Part shown: one piece after another, positions 9,201 through 17,148 of the stretch
Layout: every line of letters begins with the position of its first letter
How positions within the stretch are numbered: position 1 is the first letter of the stretch
Assembly: GCF_041435195.1 (NCBI RefSeq)
Contig: NZ_CP108106.1
Location: forward strand, 4,188,501-4,252,500
Direction of reading: 5' to 3'
DNA from: Streptomyces sp. NBC_00224
GTDB taxonomy: Bacteria; Actinomycetota; Actinomycetes; Streptomycetales; Streptomycetaceae
DNA: 64,000 bases
Notes under the pieces: model-generated
What the model was told of the DNA's origin: nothing
Seen by the model: only the letters and a program-made list of their open reading frames with translations
The model's database searches: none
Program-made: the position numbers and the translations under genes

Positions 9201-9559
9201 ACGGCGACATGATCACGGCGGCCTTCCGCCTCCTCAAGCTCGGCCCGGTGGTCGGCCAGCGCACCTGGGGCGGCGTGGTCGGCATGACCGGGCGCCACAC
9301 GCTGGGCGACGGCACGGTGATCACGGTGCCGATGAACGCGGCCTGGTTCGACACGTACGAGTGGGCGATCGAGAACCACGGGGTCGAGCCGGACCTGGAG
9401 ATCCTGCGCACCCCGCTGGACTGGGCGGAGGGCCGCCACGCCCAGCTGGACGACGCGGTGCAGCTGGCGCTGGACCTCCTGACGGGCACCCCGGCGGCCA
9501 CGCCGCCCGGGTATACGAACACCCCGGACCGGCGACGGCCGGACCTTCCACCGAGGTGA
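6272..9559 (+). CDS. Tricorn protease homologue (S41 family peptidase)
   Basis: Large cytoplasmic serine protease, 1095 residues, close to the length of Thermoplasma tricorn, which trims peptides released by the proteasome. The N-terminal half holds two beta-propeller domains with FSPDGKHIAY-type repeats; a PDZ region lies near residues 785-860 and the protease core at the C-terminus. Candidate catalytic residues are His753 in GTSHAY, Ser976 and Asp977 in TSSDGDM, and Glu1034 in WAIENHGVEPD. The GTG start at 6272 has only a weak ribosome site. It is divergent from tetR and followed by a long palindromic element. Confidence 0.93.
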   Translation: MSDAREDDQQPAPVTEGAYLRFPHLHDDLICFAAEDDLWVAPLVPAGHSPSRAWRVTVDRTKVSHPRFSPDGKHIAYTTWRSLDPEIHLAPVDGGPARRLTYWGSTDTRVCGWTPDGHILAVSSHGQPFSYFSWAYSVPADGSPGGRLPWGPVSDIAVTDLDGERRTLLLTGKPPHEPAAWKRYRGGAMGRLWLHGERLLPDIGGHLDSVMFVADRIAFLSDHEGVGNLYSCLPDGSDLRRHTDHDEYYARHASSDGRRVVYQCAGDLWIVDALTPDSAPRRLDVRLGGPRAGRRTYQVPAASHVDALSVDTTGRASAVVVRGSLYWLTHRDGPARTITDTAGVRVRLPEMLGTGGQVAYVTDADGEDAVEIAYLPRASGEREPRRLASGELGRVQELLSDPEGERLAIASHDGRLLLIDATEESNGEVTELIRSINGPVRDLAFSPDGCWLTWSHPGIGRSLRQIKMARISGPGARVIVDVTNGRFEDENPVFTRDGRYLAFLSWRGFDPVYDVHTGDLSFPLGCRPYLVPLSSATPSPFALLPDGRPAAGGLDPLDDSGDGTVTVEVEGLESRVTPFPVAASKYSALNPVSGGGLVWLRWPISGALGETFANPADTSGRPTLEHFDITKARKTELVDHLDWFAVSGDGSRLVVVDEGELRAVPATESGDTDSTVYLDLRRILHEADPPSEWRQAYDEAGRIIRAYFWEPQMCGIDWKAVLDQYRPLVERVASPDEFADLLREVLGELGTSHAYVSAARRNEGPPHYQRPQGLLGANFVHREDGWMVRRILPGDSSDSKARSPLAGTGIREGAVLTHVDGRPVDPVAGPYPLLAGSGGTTVELTFQPAEGEGRSRRVAVVPLVDERPLRYQDWVAKRRAVVRELSGERCGYLHIPDMGGSGWAQFNRDLRLEMSRPALIVDVRGNAGGHISELVIEKLTRKIIGWDLTRDAQPVSYASNAPRGPVVALADEATSSDGDMITAAFRLLKLGPVVGQRTWGGVVGMTGRHTLGDGTVITVPMNAAWFDTYEWAIENHGVEPDLEILRTPLDWAEGRHAQLDDAVQLALDLLTGTPAATPPGYTNTPDRRRPDLPPR

Positions 9560-9573
9560 GTGGTGCGGTCTTT

Positions 9574-9693
9574 GTCTGCGGGCCGGTGGTGGGCTGGTCG
9601 CGCAGTTCCCCGCGCCCCTGAGATGCGCCCCTGCGGGGCGCTCCTTTAGGGGCGCGGGGAACTGCGCGAGCAACCCACCACCGGCCCGCAGAC
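9574..9693. repeat. Long imperfect palindrome, copy 1 of a repeated hairpin family
   Basis: Outer arms (9574-9593 and 9674-9693) pair almost perfectly, and inner arms containing CGCAGTTCCCCGCGCCCCT (9601-9619) pair with its complement at 9648-9666. The whole can fold into a long stem of about 45 base pairs with a GC-rich apex. The inner core recurs at 50929-51040 and 55490-55530. Here it lies between convergent genes (tricorn and merR) and could act as a terminator. Confidence 0.8.
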
Positions 9694-9707
9694 GAATTCC
9701 GTACCGC

Positions 9708-10394
9708 TCAGGACCCGTCCGCCAGTCGGCGGTCCATCGCCAAGGACAGTTCCGCCTCGACCACGTGCTTGGCCAGCGGGCGGAGGCGGTCCAGGTCCGT
9801 ATCGGACGCGTGGGCGTGCAGCAGGTCGACGAACAGCCGGGCCAGGGCATCCGCATGGGCGCGGACCTCGCGGCCCGCCGCCAGGACCGCGGCCAGCGGG
9901 ATGCCCTCGCGCACCAGCGCGGCCGAGACGTCGAGGAGGCGGCGGCTGATGTGGACGATCTCCTCGCCGTCGACCGCGAGATAGCCGAGGTCGAGGGCGG
10001 CCGCCAGGTTCTCCGGGGTCACCTGGCCCGCGAAGTGGTCCGCGAGGGCCTCGGGGGTGAGCCGGACCGGGGTCTCCTCGGTCGGCTCGACCAGGCCGAG
10101 CGCCTCGCCCGCGTCGCGGCCGGACTCGAACGCGGCGGTCAGGTCGGCGATGCCGGAGAGGGTGTGGCCGCGTTCGAGGAGCGCAGCGATGGTGTGCAGC
10201 CGGGCCAGGTGGTGGTCGTCGTACCAGGCGATGCGGCCCTCGCGGCGCGGGGGCGGGATGAGGCCGCGCTCGCGGTAGAACCGGAGCGTGCGCACGGTGA
10301 TGCCGGCCTTGGCGGCCAGCTCCTCCATGCGGTACTCGCGGGGCGGGGCGGGGGTGTCGCCCCCGGGTGCGCTGCCGTCTCCTCCGTCTGCCAC
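9708..10394 (-). CDS. MerR family transcriptional regulator
   Basis: A 228-residue regulator. The winged helix-turn-helix starts near residue 20 (YRMEELAAKAGITVRTLRFYRERGLIPPP), followed by YDDHHLARLHTIAALLERGHTLSGI, the typical MerR DNA-binding domain. The C-terminal 130 residues are helical, contain no Cys metal site, and probably sense an organic ligand. It is divergent from the monooxygenase-hydrolase-SDR operon and probably controls it; an inverted repeat sits in the shared intergenic region. Confidence 0.88.
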   Translation of the reverse strand: MADGGDGSAPGGDTPAPPREYRMEELAAKAGITVRTLRFYRERGLIPPPRREGRIAWYDDHHLARLHTIAALLERGHTLSGIADLTAAFESGRDAGEALGLVEPTEETPVRLTPEALADHFAGQVTPENLAAALDLGYLAVDGEEIVHISRRLLDVSAALVREGIPLAAVLAAGREVRAHADALARLFVDLLHAHASDTDLDRLRPLAKHVVEAELSLAMDRRLADGS

Positions 10395-10480
10395 GCCCGC
10401 CAGCCTATGTTGTACCGCCAGTAACTTTCCCCGGCCGGACCCCTACCGCTCGGTATGCCGCTGCTCTACTCTCCCAACTG

Positions 10481-10498
10481 TGCCAGTGATTACTGGCA
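10481..10498. promoter_or_regulatory. Operator candidate between merR and the monooxygenase operon
   Basis: TGCCAGT-GATT-ACTGGCA is a perfect 7-4-7 inverted repeat. A half-site GCCAGTAA recurs at 10417-10424, closer to merR. MerR proteins usually bind such dyads inside the promoter spacer; which protein binds here is inferred only from position. Confidence 0.5.
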
Positions 10499-10552
10499 GA
10501 GTCGCGCGTCATAGAGACTCTCCGCACAGACGTCCTGCATGGAGGCGGTGGC

Positions 10553-12124
10553 ATGGTCCAGCACGAGCGCGAGCCCGAGCACGTACGGGTGGCGGTGATC
10601 GGGTCCGGATTCGGTGGGCTCGGGGCCGCGGTCCGGCTGCGGCGGGAGGGGATCACCGACTTCGTCGTCCTGGAGCGGGCCGGGTCGGTCGGCGGGACCT
10701 GGCGGGACAACAGCTATCCCGGGTGCGCCTGCGACGTACCGTCCCATCTGTACTCGTTCTCCTTCGCGCCCAACCCGGACTGGCCGCGCACGTTCTCCGG
10801 GCAGGAGCACATCCGGGCCTATCTGGAGCACGTCGCCGACACCTTCCGGCTGCGCTCCCACCTCCGCTTCGACCACGAAGTGACGATGATGCGGTGGGAC
10901 GGCGAGCAGCTGTACTGGGTCGTCGAGTGCGCCAACGGCGCCACCTTCCACGCCGATGTCGTCGTCTCCGCGACCGGGCCGCTCTCCGACCCCAAGATGC
11001 CCGAGATCCCCGGCCTCGACTCCTTCCCCGGCAAGGTCTTCCACTCCGCCCGCTGGGACCACGACTACGACCTGCGCGGCAAGCGCGTCGCCATGATCGG
11101 CACCGGCGCCTCCGCGATCCAGATCGTCCCGGCCATCCAGCCGCGGGTCCGCAACCTCACGCTCTTCCAGCGCACCCCGCCCTGGGTCATGCCGCGTGTG
11201 GACCGGGCGATCACCGCGCCCGAGCGCTGGCTGCACCGGCAGCTGCCGTTCACCGGGGCCGCGCGCCGCGGACTGCTGTGGGGCATCCGGGAGTTGCAGG
11301 TCAGCGCGTTCACCAAGCGCCCCAACGAGCTGGGCCTCGTCGAGTCGCTGGCCAAGCGGAACATGGCCCGGGCCATCAAGGACCCGGCCCTGCGCGCCAA
11401 GCTGACACCGGACTACCGCATCGGCTGCAAGCGGATCCTGCTGTCGAGCGAGTACTACCCGACGCTCGCCAAGCCCAATGTGGACCTCGTCGCCTCCGGG
11501 CTCAGCGAGGTGCGCGGCTCCACGCTGGTGGCGGCCGACGGGACCGAGACCGAGGTCGACGCGATCATCTTCGGTACCGGGTTCCACGTCACCGACATGC
11601 CGATCGCCGACCGCGTGGTCGGCGCGGACGGGCGCACGCTCGCGGAGACGTGGAAGGGCGGCATGGAGTCGCTGCGCGGCGCCACCGCCGCCGGGTTCCC
11701 CAACTGGATGACGATCATCGGGCCCAACACCGGTCTCGGGAACTCCTCGATGATCCTGATGATCGAGTCGCAGCTCAGCTATATGGCCGACTATCTGCGG
11801 CAGTTGGACGTCCTCGGCGGCCGCGTCGCGCTCGCCGCCCGGCCGTCCGCCGTCGGCGCCTGGAACCGGCGCGTCCAGGAGCGCATGAAGCGGACCGTGT
11901 GGAACACCGGCGGCTGCACCAGCTGGTACCTGGACGCGAGCGGGCGCAACACCACCATCTGGCCCGGCACGACCGGCGAGTTCCGCAAGGCGGTCCGCGA
12001 GGTCGACCTCGGGGAGTACGAGGTGGTCCGCGCCCGGGCCGCCGAGCCCGCCCCGGCGGCGCCGAAGCCGCGCAAGGGCCGCAAGGCGTCCGGCGCCGGT
12101 GCCCCCGAGGCGGTGGCCTCATGA
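10553..12124 (+). CDS. Flavin-containing / Baeyer-Villiger-type monooxygenase
   Basis: FAD- and NADPH-dependent monooxygenase of 523 residues. An FAD-binding GSGFGGLG lies near residue 17, GGTWRDNSYPGCACD is typical of Baeyer-Villiger enzymes, and the second Rossmann motif is MIGTGASAIQIVP near 180. The region FPGKVFHSARWD resembles the FxGxxxHxxxW(P/D) fingerprint. It probably converts a ketone to an ester or lactone, or oxidises a heteroatom. The stop overlaps the next start (ATGA), and the next gene encodes an alpha/beta hydrolase that could cleave such an ester. Substrate unknown. Confidence 0.9.
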   Translation: MVQHEREPEHVRVAVIGSGFGGLGAAVRLRREGITDFVVLERAGSVGGTWRDNSYPGCACDVPSHLYSFSFAPNPDWPRTFSGQEHIRAYLEHVADTFRLRSHLRFDHEVTMMRWDGEQLYWVVECANGATFHADVVVSATGPLSDPKMPEIPGLDSFPGKVFHSARWDHDYDLRGKRVAMIGTGASAIQIVPAIQPRVRNLTLFQRTPPWVMPRVDRAITAPERWLHRQLPFTGAARRGLLWGIRELQVSAFTKRPNELGLVESLAKRNMARAIKDPALRAKLTPDYRIGCKRILLSSEYYPTLAKPNVDLVASGLSEVRGSTLVAADGTETEVDAIIFGTGFHVTDMPIADRVVGADGRTLAETWKGGMESLRGATAAGFPNWMTIIGPNTGLGNSSMILMIESQLSYMADYLRQLDVLGGRVALAARPSAVGAWNRRVQERMKRTVWNTGGCTSWYLDASGRNTTIWPGTTGEFRKAVREVDLGEYEVVRARAAEPAPAAPKPRKGRKASGAGAPEAVAS

Positions 12125-13059
12125 GCCGCACGAGCTCCCCGCGCCGCCCCGCGCACGTCACCTCGGGCCCCTTCGCCCCGCCCGACCCCGCCCGTACGCT
12201 CACCGCCGTCTCCGCCGACGGCGCCCGGCTGCACGTCGAGGTGCACGGGCCCGAGGGCGCCCCGGCCGTCGTCCTCGCACACGGCTGGACCTGCTCGACC
12301 GCCTTCTGGGCCGCGCAGATACGCGCCCTGGCCGAGGACCACCGGGTCGTCGTCTACGACCAGCGCGGCCACGGCCGTACGGCCGCGAGCGCCGTCTGCT
12401 CCACCGACGCGCTCGCCGACGACCTGGAGGCGGTGCTCGACGCGACGCTCGCGCCGGGCGAGCGGGCGGTGCTCGCCGGGCACTCCATGGGCGGGATGAC
12501 GCTGATGGCCGCGGCCCGGCGCGCCGGGCTGCGGGAGCACGCGGCGGCGGTGCTGCTCTGCTCCACGGGCAGCTCACGGCTGGTCGCCGAGTCGCTGGTG
12601 GTGCCGCTGCGGCCGGGCCGGCTGCGCACCCGGCTGACCGGCGCCGTCCTCGGCTCGAAGGCCCCGCTCGGGCCGGTCACGCCGGTGGCCAAGAAGATCC
12701 TGCGGTACGCGACGATGGGCCCGGGGGCCGCGCCGGACCGGATCGAGGCGTGCGCCAGGATCGTGCACGGCTGCGGCCGCAGCCCCCGCCACTCCTGGTC
12801 GCAGGTGCTGGCCGAGCTCGACATCGACGCCCTGGTACGGGAGTTGAGGGTGCCCACCGCCGTGGTGGCGGGGACGGCCGACCGGCTCACCCCGCCGGTG
12901 CACGCCCGGCGGATCGCGGCCGCGCTGCCCGTCTGCGTGGGGCTCACCGAGCTCACCGGCGTCGGGCACATGACCCCGGTGGAGGCACCGGAGGTCGTCA
13001 CGGAACGCATCCGTGAACTGGTTCGTACGTATGTGACGGTCGAGGAGGACGTGGCATGA
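12121..13059 (+). CDS. Alpha/beta hydrolase
   Basis: A 312-residue alpha/beta hydrolase. The oxyanion motif is HGWTCSTAFW near residue 57, the nucleophile elbow is GHSMGG near 120, the acid is Asp in AGTADRLTPP, and the catalytic His is in GVGHMTPVEAPE. The start overlaps the monooxygenase stop by four bases (12121-12124) and the end overlaps the SDR start in the same way, so the three are made together. Inferred role: hydrolysis of the ester or lactone formed by the monooxygenase. Confidence 0.9.
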   Translation: MSRTSSPRRPAHVTSGPFAPPDPARTLTAVSADGARLHVEVHGPEGAPAVVLAHGWTCSTAFWAAQIRALAEDHRVVVYDQRGHGRTAASAVCSTDALADDLEAVLDATLAPGERAVLAGHSMGGMTLMAAARRAGLREHAAAVLLCSTGSSRLVAESLVVPLRPGRLRTRLTGAVLGSKAPLGPVTPVAKKILRYATMGPGAAPDRIEACARIVHGCGRSPRHSWSQVLAELDIDALVRELRVPTAVVAGTADRLTPPVHARRIAAALPVCVGLTELTGVGHMTPVEAPEVVTERIRELVRTYVTVEEDVA

Positions 13060-13943
13060 GCAGGGTGAGCCTGGAGGGGCAGGTCGCGGTCGTCACGGGC
13101 GCGGCCCGGGGCGTCGGCGAGCTGCTGGCGCGCAAACTGTCGGCGCGCGGCGCGAAGGTGGCCCTGGTCGGCCTGGAGCCGGACGAGCTGAAGCGGGTGG
13201 CCGCGCGGCTGCACTGCGAGGCGGAGACGTGGTTCGCGGACGTCACCGACCACGAGGCGATGGCCCGGGTCGCGCAGGAGGTCAAGGAGCGGTTCGGCAA
13301 GGTCGACATCGTGGTCGCCAACGCGGGCGTCGCCTCGGGCGGGCCGTTCGTGGACTCCGACCCGGACGCGTGGCGGCGGGTCATCGAGGTGAACCTGATC
13401 GGCGGCGCGGTCACGGCGCGGGCCTTCCTGCCCGTACTGATGGAGAGCCGCGGCTACTTCCTCCAGATCGCCTCGCTCGCCGCGATCACCCCGGCGCCGA
13501 TGATGACGGCGTACTGCGCGTCCAAGTCGGGCGTGGAGGCCTTCGCGCACAGCCTGCGCGCCGAGGTGGGCTACAAGGGCGTACGGGTCGGGGTCGGGTA
13601 TCTGTCCTGGACCGACACGGACATGGTGCGCGGCGCGGACCAGGACGACGTGATGCGCGAGCTGCGCCAGCGGCTGCCGTGGCCGTCCAACCGCACGTAT
13701 CCGCTGGGCCCGGCCGTCGACCGGATCGTGGCGGGCATCGAGCGCCGCTCCTCGCACGTGTACGCGCAGTGGTGGCTGCGGGGGATGCAGTCGGTGCGCG
13801 GCTATCTGCCCGCGGTCATCGGGGCCGTGGGCCAGCGCGAGATGCGGCGCTTCGAGCCCCGGCTCGCGAGTGTCGGGCGGGGGCTCGTGGGTGCGGGCGG
13901 GGCCGCCGACGAGCAGGAACGCACGCTCCGTGACCTTCCGTAA
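13056..13943 (+). CDS. SDR family NAD(P)-dependent oxidoreductase
   Basis: Classical short-chain dehydrogenase of 295 residues. The cofactor motif TGAARGVGE is near residue 12, NAG appears in VVANAGVASGG near 88, and the catalytic triad has Ser in QIASLAA and YCASK near 151-155. The C-terminal extension of about 60 residues beyond the core is typical of a steroid/ketone-type SDR subgroup. It is translationally coupled to the hydrolase. Probable role: oxidising an alcohol to the ketone used by the monooxygenase, or reducing a product. Confidence 0.9.
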   Translation: MSRVSLEGQVAVVTGAARGVGELLARKLSARGAKVALVGLEPDELKRVAARLHCEAETWFADVTDHEAMARVAQEVKERFGKVDIVVANAGVASGGPFVDSDPDAWRRVIEVNLIGGAVTARAFLPVLMESRGYFLQIASLAAITPAPMMTAYCASKSGVEAFAHSLRAEVGYKGVRVGVGYLSWTDTDMVRGADQDDVMRELRQRLPWPSNRTYPLGPAVDRIVAGIERRSSHVYAQWWLRGMQSVRGYLPAVIGAVGQREMRRFEPRLASVGRGLVGAGGAADEQERTLRDLP

Positions 13944-14057
13944 CTGATCGAAATGCGCCGTATGTCCGCCCGTGCCACGCTGGTCGAGGCCCGGAGGAGC
14001 CGCGGGAACAGCCCCGGCACCCCGGCCCTCCACACCCCCTCATCAGGAGTGAACTCG

Positions 14058-14252
14058 ATGGGCATCAAGGACCAGTTCCAGGACAAGGCGAAGCAGGCCC
14101 AGCAGCAGGGCAAGCAGGCGATGAGCTCGAAGAAGGGCCAGCAGCAGGAGCGCTCGCAGCAGGCCCAGCAGAAGGCCCAGCAGGCCCCGGACGAGGCCCA
14201 GCGGGCCGCGCAGGAGGCACAGGACAAGTTCGACATGGACTACGACGCCTGA
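14058..14252 (+). CDS. Small Gln/Ala-rich hydrophilic protein
   Basis: A 64-residue protein rich in Gln, Ala, Lys and Asp with no hydrophobic segment. It is built of QQAQQKAQQ-like heptads that could form one amphipathic helix or stay disordered. AGGAG at 14045-14049 and the ATG at 14058 make a good start, and a strong terminator follows. Its composition recalls CsbD-like and other stress-induced small proteins, but I see no defining motif and assign no function. Confidence 0.8.
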   Translation: MGIKDQFQDKAKQAQQQGKQAMSSKKGQQQERSQQAQQKAQQAPDEAQRAAQEAQDKFDMDYDA

Positions 14253-14276
14253 CGCTCCGCGCTGCGCGCGCACGAG

Positions 14277-14308
14277 GCGGCGCACCCGGGTTGGCCCGGG
14301 TGCGCCGC
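14277..14308. terminator. Hairpin terminator
   Basis: A perfect 14-base-pair stem (14277-14290 with 14295-14308) around TTGG lies between the convergent small-protein gene and the exonuclease gene. Confidence 0.85.
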
Positions 14309-14330
14309 TTCCACATGTGCGCAGAGGCCC

Positions 14331-15134
14331 CTACGGCCCGTACACCACCGTCACCGGCGCGTGGTCGCTCCACCGCTCCTCGTGCGAGGCGGCCCGCTCC
14401 ACGTACCCCTTGACCGCGCGCGCCGCGAGGCCCGACGTGGCCATCTGGTAGTCGATGCGCCAGCCCGAGTCGTTGTCGAAGGCCCGCCCGCGGTACGACC
14501 ACCACGAGTACGGCCCCTCCTCCTCGGGGTGCAACTCGCGCACCACGTCCACGTATCCGCCGTCGGCGGCGTCGAGGACGCGGGAGAGCCACTCGCGCTC
14601 CTCCGGCAGGAAGCCCGCGTTCTTCTTGTTGCCCCGCCAGTTCTTGAGGTCGGCCTCGCGGTGGGCGATGTTCCAGTCGCCGCAGACGACGACCTCGCGC
14701 CCGTCGGCCGCCGCGCGGGCCCGGAGCTCCTTCAGATACGGCAGGAACTCCCCCATGAACCGGTACTTCTCGTCCTGCTTCTCGGTCCCGGCCTCACCGG
14801 ACGGCAGATAGAGGCTGGCGACGGTGACGCCGGGCAGGTCGGCCTCCACGTACCGCCCGCTGCCGTCGAACTCCGCGCTGGCGAACCCGACCCGCACCCG
14901 CTCGGGCTCGCGGCGCGTGTAGAGGGAGACTCCGGCCCGACCCTTGGCCGCGGCGGGCGCGTGCACGACGTGCCACCCCTCGGGCTCACGCACCTCGGCG
15001 GTGAGCTGCTGCGGCTCGGCCCGTACCTCCTGGAGACACACGACGTCGGCGTCGGACCCGGCCAGCCACTCCAGAAAACCCTTCTTGGCGGCGGCGCGGA
15101 GCCCGTTTACATTCACAGTGGTAACAGTGAGCAC
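14331..15134 (-). CDS. xth: Exodeoxyribonuclease III (XthA/ExoA type AP endonuclease)
   Basis: Base-excision repair enzyme of 267 residues that cleaves abasic sites and degrades 3' ends. The order of family motifs is complete: VNVNGLRAA at the start, LQEVRAEP near residue 35 (metal-binding Glu), SLYLPSGE near 110, CGDWNIAHREADLKN near 150, GWRIDYQMAT near 228 and WSDHAPVTV at the end, which carries the catalytic Asp-His pair. It is transcribed away from the GNAT gene, sharing a 58-base intergenic region. Confidence 0.95.
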   Translation of the reverse strand: MLTVTTVNVNGLRAAAKKGFLEWLAGSDADVVCLQEVRAEPQQLTAEVREPEGWHVVHAPAAAKGRAGVSLYTRREPERVRVGFASAEFDGSGRYVEADLPGVTVASLYLPSGEAGTEKQDEKYRFMGEFLPYLKELRARAAADGREVVVCGDWNIAHREADLKNWRGNKKNAGFLPEEREWLSRVLDAADGGYVDVVRELHPEEEGPYSWWSYRGRAFDNDSGWRIDYQMATSGLAARAVKGYVERAASHEERWSDHAPVTVVYGP

Positions 15135-15192
15135 CGGGGCACCATACCGACCCGGTCACCGTGATCGCCTGCATAGAAGTACGCTAGTGCGC

Positions 15193-15675
15193 ATGAATAT
15201 CCGTACGCGGGGGTACGACCACCCGGACGCCGTGAAGCTCAACGACCAGGTGCAGCTCGAATACATCGAGCGCTACACGGACGAGGGCGACGCCACTCCG
15301 CTCGACGCCACCATGTTCGCGCCCCCGAACGGGCTCTACCTGATCGCGTACGACGAGGACGGCCACCCGGTCGCCACCGGCGGCTGGCGCACCCAGGACA
15401 AGAACGACCAGGGCTACTCGGACGGCGACGCCGAGCTGAAGCGGATGTACGTCGTACCGGAAGCGCGCGGCCTGGGCCTGGCCCGCCGCATCCTCGCCCT
15501 CCTTGAGGCCGACGCCCTCGCCGCGGGCCGCACCCGCATGGTCCTGGAGACCGGCGACCAGCAGCCGGAGGCGATAGCCCTCTACGCCTCCAGCGGCTAC
15601 TCCCCCTGCGGGAAGTTCGGCCACTACCGCTTCCACGACAACAGCATCTGCTACGCGAAGCCCCTGACGCCGTGA
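15193..15675 (+). CDS. GNAT family N-acetyltransferase
   Basis: A 160-residue acetyl-CoA-dependent transferase. The coenzyme-binding motif A, KRMYVVPEARGLGLARRIL, lies near residues 90-108 (V-P-x-x-R-G-x-G), followed by a hydrophobic strand and the C-terminal IALYASSGYSPCG. The ATG at 15193 is used; an in-frame GTG at 15187 is equally possible and neither has a clear Shine-Dalgarno, so the mRNA may be leaderless. Substrate not predictable. Confidence 0.88.
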   Translation: MNIRTRGYDHPDAVKLNDQVQLEYIERYTDEGDATPLDATMFAPPNGLYLIAYDEDGHPVATGGWRTQDKNDQGYSDGDAELKRMYVVPEARGLGLARRILALLEADALAAGRTRMVLETGDQQPEAIALYASSGYSPCGKFGHYRFHDNSICYAKPLTP

Positions 15676-15739
15676 CGACTTCGGGCCGCCCGACGGACGG
15701 CCCGAACACACCGCCCCAACACACCGTCCGGACACATGA

Positions 15740-15777
15740 GAAGAGCCCCTGCCGGATTTCTCCGACAGGGGCTCTTC
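15740..15777. terminator. Hairpin terminator
   Basis: Arms 15740-15751 and 15766-15777 pair over 12 bases, and the stem extends inward through CGGA/TCCG. It sits between the GNAT gene and the convergent tRNA gene. Confidence 0.85.
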
Positions 15778-15787
15778 CCTGTTGTTG

Positions 15788-15861
15788 TGGACCTGAGGGG
15801 ATTCGAACCCCTGACCCCCTCGATGCGAACGAGGTGCGCTACCAGACTGCGCCACAGGCCC
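15788..15861 (-). tRNA. tRNA-Ala (anticodon CGC)
   Basis: On the minus strand a complete 74-base cloverleaf can be read. The acceptor stem GGGCCTG pairs with CAGGTCC before discriminator A, the D-arm holds GGTAGCGC, the anticodon stem CCTCG/CGAGG encloses loop TTCGCAT, and the T-arm is AGGGGTTCGAATCCCCT. The anticodon CGC reads the alanine codon GCG. CCA is not encoded. Confidence 0.95.
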
Positions 15862-15936
15862 TTGCAACGGGTGAAACATTAGCACCCCGAGAGGGGTGCT
15901 CGGAAATCCGGTCCCCGCTGGTCAGCGAGACGGGTG

Positions 15937-17148
15937 TCACTCGTTGGCCGCGCGGGGGCGGTCGTCGTCCGCGTACTGGTCGAAGAGCGGCGTCCGGCGG
16001 CTGCTCGGCGAGGTGCGCCGACGCGGCGCCGGAGGAGCCGGAACCGTCGGGTCCGCGGTGGAGGAGCGGGCCGAGGACCAGGTGTCCGGGGCGCCCAGGT
16101 CGATGCTGCCGGTGGCGCGCGGGGCGACCGGGGCCGTCACATACGTAGGAAGCGGCACCGGGACCGGCTCCCAGCTGTCACCGCGCTCGGGGCCGCGCTC
16201 GCGCTGCTGGTCGACCCACTCGGCGTGGTCGGTCTGCTCGACCAGGGCGCGCCGGTCGGCCTCCTGCGGGGAGACGACGGGCTCGGGCTCGGGAGCCGGA
16301 TGCGGCTCCGGCTCGTCCTCGGTCTCCACGGCGGCGGCCGGCTGGCGGCGCGGCTGGCGCTCACGCAGCCGCTGCGCGGCCACCTCGGCACGGCGCCGGT
16401 CCATGACGAACGCGAACCGCCGCCGCTCCCGCGCCCGCAGATGCACGATGTACGCGCTGAGCAGTACGGCCGGGACCGCGGGCACCCACAGGAAGCCGAG
16501 GCCGCCCACCGCCGCCACGACCGCGCCCAGCGTGAACGTGAGGAAGAGGATCACCGTCGTACGGCGGCGGCGCGCCAGGACCGCGCTGCGCCGGGCGCGC
16601 CGAGCACGCTCGGCGGCGTCCGCGGAACGGCCGTTGCGCCGGAGCCCGTCGGCCTGCCGCACGCCCCCGGGTCGCTCCTCACCACGGCGCCCGCCACCGC
16701 GGCGCTCCTCGGAACGCGCATCCTGGTGGTGGGACTCCGCGTGGTGCGGCTCCTGGCGGTCAGACTCCTGGTGGTGCGGGTCCTCGGGGCGCGCCTCCTC
16801 CGGACGCGGCTCCTCGCGTCCGCCCGGCCGCTTCGCCCCGGCACCCGTCGGGTGCTGTCGGGGCACGGCGAAGTCCCGGACGTCGACGCCCTTGCCGGGG
16901 TCCGCGAGGGACTCCGTGGGCGCGTCCGGTTCGGCGTCGGGGACGGGTTCGCCGGAACCTCGCTGCCTCAGCTCCCTGGCGTACCGGCGCTCCATGGCCG
17001 ACCGTCCGGACAGCAGCCGGATGGCGGTGCTGAAGCGTTCCGTCGGACGGGCCTCGTTGAGCTCGTCCTGCCTGCGGAGCCACATCGGCACCAAGTAGGC
17101 GGCCCAGGCCCCGACGATGACTGCGTAAATGAGGCCGCTGCTGCTCAC
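15937..17148 (-). CDS. sepX: SepX/GlpR divisome membrane protein
   Basis: A 403-residue protein with one N-terminal TM helix (GLIYAVIVGAWAAYLVPMWL, residues about 4-24), a His/Arg/Glu-rich linker, two close hydrophobic segments near 200-240 (VILFLTFTLGAVV and LWVPAVPAVLLSA) and a charged Pro-rich tail. This layout, plus location beside glp, moaC, mog and galU, matches the conserved actinobacterial membrane protein called SepX in Streptomyces and GlpR in Corynebacterium. There it binds the gephyrin-like protein Glp and supports septation and growth. Start at GTG 17148 follows the SSSGLIY N-terminus; an upstream in-frame start at 17208 adds an unconvincing extension. Confidence 0.85.
   Translation of the reverse strand: MSSSGLIYAVIVGAWAAYLVPMWLRRQDELNEARPTERFSTAIRLLSGRSAMERRYARELRQRGSGEPVPDAEPDAPTESLADPGKGVDVRDFAVPRQHPTGAGAKRPGGREEPRPEEARPEDPHHQESDRQEPHHAESHHQDARSEERRGGGRRGEERPGGVRQADGLRRNGRSADAAERARRARRSAVLARRRRTTVILFLTFTLGAVVAAVGGLGFLWVPAVPAVLLSAYIVHLRARERRRFAFVMDRRRAEVAAQRLRERQPRRQPAAAVETEDEPEPHPAPEPEPVVSPQEADRRALVEQTDHAEWVDQQRERGPERGDSWEPVPVPLPTYVTAPVAPRATGSIDLGAPDTWSSARSSTADPTVPAPPAPRRRTSPSSRRTPLFDQYADDDRPRAANE

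Noticed and set aside
5543..9856. Open frame of more than 1400 codons on the minus strand opposite the tricorn gene
   Set aside because: Frames opposite GC-rich Streptomyces genes often stay open. The sequence is Arg/Gly/Val/Asp low-complexity with no domain, while the plus strand encodes a complete tricorn protease. Only the 5543-6118 part (TetR) is real.
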